Below are positions 61,645 through 64,000 of a stretch of 64,000 nt of DNA, in pieces (position 1 is the first letter of the stretch; every line of letters starts with the position of its first letter). Position numbers and translations under genes: made by a program. This DNA comes from Aliiroseovarius subalbicans (GTDB lineage: Bacteria; Pseudomonadota; Alphaproteobacteria; Rhodobacterales; Rhodobacteraceae): the NCBI RefSeq assembly GCF_022678625.1, contig NZ_JALBYQ010000003.1:310001-374000 (forward strand). The letters are read 5' to 3'. The notes beneath the pieces were generated by a model that worked only from the letters and a program-made list of their open reading frames with translations, ran no database searches and was not told the DNA's origin.

Positions 61645-62697
61645 ATGTGTGATGCGGTGGGAAATGCGGGGCGCGCGACCAGGATTTTGACCTGGTACGA
61701 CACCCATGCGCGCGACATGCCGTGGCGCGTGGGTCCGGCGGACCGGGCAAAGGGCGTACAACCTGATCCCTATGCAGTCTGGTTGTCCGAGGTCATGTTG
61801 CAGCAGACCACCGTGGCCGCAGTCAGAAACTATTTCACCCGCTTTCTGTCGCTTTGGCCCACCGTGCAGGATCTCGCCGCTGCTGACGATGCGCAGGTCA
61901 TGGGGGAATGGGCGGGGCTTGGATACTACGCCCGTGCCCGCAATCTGCTGAAATGCGCCCGTGCGGTGGTCGCGTTGGGCGGGTTCCCGACCACGCGCGA
62001 CGGACTGATGCAACTGCCGGGGATCGGTCCCTATACCAGCGCGGCGATTGCTTCGATCGCGTTTGATGCACCCGAGACGGTCGTCGATGGCAATGTTGAG
62101 CGGGTAATGGCGCGGATGTTTCGCATCGAAACGCCGCTCCCCGCGGCCAAACCCGAAATGAAGGCAAGGGCGGAAAGCCTGACGCCTGATCTCAGACCCG
62201 GAGATTATGCTCAGGCGGTGATGGATCTGGGGGCCACGATTTGCACGCCGAAAAGCCCCGCATGCGGCTTTTGCCCGTGGAATAGAGACTGTCAGGCCCG
62301 TGCCGCCGGGGTACAGTCGACGCTTCCGGCGCGCGTACCCAAAGCGCCGAAACCCGTGCGTTATGGCATCGCCTTCCTCGCACGTCGTGCCGACGGCGCA
62401 TGGCTGCTCGAACGGCGGCCAGATTCTGGACTGTTGGGCGGCATGCTGGGGTGGCCCGGCGCGGCTTGGGGCGATGTGGCGACCGAATCACCGCCGATGT
62501 CCGCAGACTGGCAGGATCCCGGCGTTGAAGTGCGTCACACTTTCACCCATTTCCACCTGCGACTTGGTCTGCGCATCGCCCAAGTGCCGGCAGACGCTGT
62601 GCCGGAGGCTGGCCTTTTTCAAACGATACGACCCTCGGACCTGCCGACGGTCATGCGCAAGGCCTATGATCTGGCCCGCAGCACGTTGCCCGATTGA
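61645..62697 (+). CDS. mutY: A/G-specific adenine glycosylase
   Basis: MutY removes adenine mispaired with 8-oxoguanine. The 350-residue protein has the helix-hairpin-helix LMQLPGIGPYTSAAIASIAFD followed by the catalytic Asp in VVDGNVERVMAR. The [4Fe-4S] cluster cysteines are in CTPKSPACGFCPWNRDC. The C-terminal NUDIX-like domain (FLARRADGAWLLERRPDSGLLGGM) recognises 8-oxoG. Together with MutT (907-1305) it covers two arms of the GO repair system. Confidence 0.96.
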   Translation: MCDAVGNAGRATRILTWYDTHARDMPWRVGPADRAKGVQPDPYAVWLSEVMLQQTTVAAVRNYFTRFLSLWPTVQDLAAADDAQVMGEWAGLGYYARARNLLKCARAVVALGGFPTTRDGLMQLPGIGPYTSAAIASIAFDAPETVVDGNVERVMARMFRIETPLPAAKPEMKARAESLTPDLRPGDYAQAVMDLGATICTPKSPACGFCPWNRDCQARAAGVQSTLPARVPKAPKPVRYGIAFLARRADGAWLLERRPDSGLLGGMLGWPGAAWGDVATESPPMSADWQDPGVEVRHTFTHFHLRLGLRIAQVPADAVPEAGLFQTIRPSDLPTVMRKAYDLARSTLPD

Positions 62698-62750
62698 GGC
62701 AGCTTCGTGATCAGCGTATAAGGCGCGCGGGGAATGAAAGGATTTCGCTC

Positions 62751-63890
62751 ATGGTCCCGGCATCCACAATCGCCAAGTTCAGCCACGCGGCGCCGTTCGC
62801 GTTGTCCTTTCTGATGGTTGCGTTGGTTGCGACCTCTGCTGCCTTCGGGGGTTGGGCACTGCTTTTACCACCCTTGGGCACCTGGTGGCTGTATGCCGTT
62901 CTTGACGCGGCACTGGGGCGAAACAGGCAAAATGCAGACCCGAATACGCCGGAACAGCAGTTGTTCTGGTATCGCCTGATCACGATGGTCTGGTTCCCGG
63001 TGCAAGTCGTGATGATCTATGGCGCGATCTGGTACGTGACCGACGCCGAGCATCTGAACGGCTGGGAAAAGCTGGGCGTTTTCTTTGGTGTCGGCGTGTT
63101 ATCCGGCACCGTCGGCATCGTCTTTTCGCATGAGTTGATGCACCAGACGAACCGAGCTGAACGCTGGCTGGCGGATCTGTTGCTGGCAACCGTTCTCTAT
63201 TCGCATTTCCGCACTGAGCACCTGTTGGTGCACCACCCGTTCGTAGGCACACCGCGTGACGGGGTAACCGCGCGGTATAACGAAGGGTTTCACCGCTATT
63301 TCTTTCGGGTTTTGGTTCACGGACCGATCTCGGCCTGGCAGGCCGAAGCCGCCCGCCTTGCGCGGCGCGATCTCAGTGCGTTCGACGCCGCCAATCCGTT
63401 TTGGCGCTATGGCGCGCTTCAGGTTGCAGCGCTTTTGCTGGCGCTTTTGATTGGCGGTTGGGTCGGATTGGGCCTGTTCCTGTTCCAGGCGCTTGTCGCG
63501 ATCTGGCAGTTGGAGCTGACGAATTACGTCGAGCATTACGGCCTGACCCGCAAACACCTGGGGGATGGAAAGTACGAACACGTGCGACCGCATCACAGTT
63601 GGAACTCGGACCAAATGGCGTCGAACTGGCTGTTGATCAACCTGCAACGCCATTCCGATCACCATTACAAACCGGCGCGCCGGTTCCCCCTGCTGCAAAC
63701 CTATCCCGACAGCGAAGCACCGCAGCTGCCGCATGGCTATCCGGTGATGACGATCGCGGCGATGATCCCGCCGGTCTGGCGCCGCGTGATGAACAAGCGC
63801 GTGCGTAAATGGCGGGGGATGTATTATCCCGAAATCACCGATTGGACGCCTTATAAAACTGGGAAGCTTCCGATGCCCAAGGGTCGTTAG
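62751..63890 (+). CDS. alkB: Alkane 1-monooxygenase, membrane di-iron hydroxylase
   Basis: This integral-membrane hydroxylase inserts oxygen into the terminal carbon of n-alkanes. The 379-residue protein has several hydrophobic segments and the histidine clusters HELMHQT, HLLVHHPF (with HFRTEH before it), NYVEHYG and LQRHSDHHY, which hold the di-iron centre. The name alkB is shared with the unrelated repair gene at 13383-14003. Rubredoxin and rubredoxin reductase are not adjacent. I chose the ATG at 62751. It shares its stop region with a convergent GST-like gene. Confidence 0.93.
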   Translation: MVPASTIAKFSHAAPFALSFLMVALVATSAAFGGWALLLPPLGTWWLYAVLDAALGRNRQNADPNTPEQQLFWYRLITMVWFPVQVVMIYGAIWYVTDAEHLNGWEKLGVFFGVGVLSGTVGIVFSHELMHQTNRAERWLADLLLATVLYSHFRTEHLLVHHPFVGTPRDGVTARYNEGFHRYFFRVLVHGPISAWQAEAARLARRDLSAFDAANPFWRYGALQVAALLLALLIGGWVGLGLFLFQALVAIWQLELTNYVEHYGLTRKHLGDGKYEHVRPHHSWNSDQMASNWLLINLQRHSDHHYKPARRFPLLQTYPDSEAPQLPHGYPVMTIAAMIPPVWRRVMNKRVRKWRGMYYPEITDWTPYKTGKLPMPKGR

Positions 63891-64000
63891 GGAAACGAAA
63901 CCGGCGCGTCGCCCGGCACCCAGGCGGCGCGTTTTTGCATCACATCAGCCAGGCGGTGACTGGCCAAAAAGGTCTCTAACCAGGCCGAAACATGCGGTGT
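63887..64000 (-). CDS. GST-like protein, C-terminal 37 residues (cut by window edge)
   Basis: A frame open to the window end reads TPHVSAWLETFLASHRLADV and ends WVPGDAPVSFP with TAA at 63887-63889, which overlaps the alkB stop by three bases. The PHVSAWLETFLAS pattern is that of the last helices of glutathione S-transferases, where this part sits behind the active site. Too little is visible to give a specific function. Confidence 0.55.
   Translation of the reverse strand, partial: TPHVSAWLETFLASHRLADVMQKRAAWVPGDAPVSFP

Overview
The window is high-GC bacterial DNA, densely packed, with short intergenic gaps, frequent ATGA-type stop/start overlaps and occasional GTG/TTG starts. The housekeeping genes point to an alphaproteobacterium of the Rhodobacterales (Roseobacter group): a dnaK promoter matching the alphaproteobacterial RpoH consensus, an lptC-lptA-lptB-hpf-ptsN block, a DUF4170-waaA-lpxK block, and roseobacter-type surface glycosyltransferases. 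I saw no rRNA, tRNA, CRISPR array, insertion sequence or prophage gene.

Layout. (1) 1-17165 is core: 3' end of infB, a 45-residue small protein, mutT-like NUDIX gene, argJ, a parvulin isomerase, secA, two envelope proteins (one a PstS-OmpA fusion), radC, dnaJ-dnaK, an AlkB-type repair dioxygenase, an SH3-domain exported protein, a lone polysaccharide-export permease, cysQ and kdsB. (2) 17590-23779 is a surface-glycan cluster: galU, two paralogous family-2 glycosyltransferases, a GT14-like protein and a PAPS-type sulfotransferase. (3) 23784-27658 holds ptsN, hpf, lptBAC and a short RNase D.

(4) 27832-53397 is the exceptional part: a sulfur-oxidation island. It has a YeeE/YedE-type transporter, an ArsR-type regulator with the cysteine pair expected of a persulfide sensor, the cytoplasmic sulfite dehydrogenase soeABC followed by an Mrp/ApbC Fe-S carrier, dsrE2-tusA sulfur carriers, and a complete oxidative-type dsr operon in the order dsrA-B-E-F-H-C-M-K-L-J-O-P, then a TrpD2-like gene and dsrN. 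Divergent from dsrA is a four-gene operon of an Fe(II)/2-oxoglutarate dioxygenase, two tiny uncharacterised proteins and a siroheme-synthase-like protein whose methyltransferase half is cut short. The inferred flow is: sulfane sulfur imported or produced, passed through TusA/DsrE2 and DsrEFH to DsrC, oxidised to sulfite by DsrAB with DsrL and DsrMKJOP taking the electrons, and sulfite oxidised to sulfate by SoeABC. No sox, aprAB, sat, sqr or rhodanese gene lies in the window.

(5) 53464-55697 is an arsenate-detoxification pair (GAPDH plus ArsJ). (6) 55716-64000 returns to core and accessory genes: an HSL-family esterase, DUF4170, waaA, lpxK, a class III CoA-transferase, a DsbA-like thioredoxin, a DciA-like DUF721 protein, mutY, an alkane monooxygenase and the 3' end of a GST-like gene.

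Most unusual points: the dioxygenase operon facing dsrA; a TrpD2 homologue lacking the PRPP-loop motif inside the dsr operon; a DsrJ with no cysteine outside its heme motifs; sensor and candidate operators controlling soe and dsrE2-tusA; and two mutually exclusive hairpins in the dnaJ leader, one sequestering the Shine-Dalgarno.
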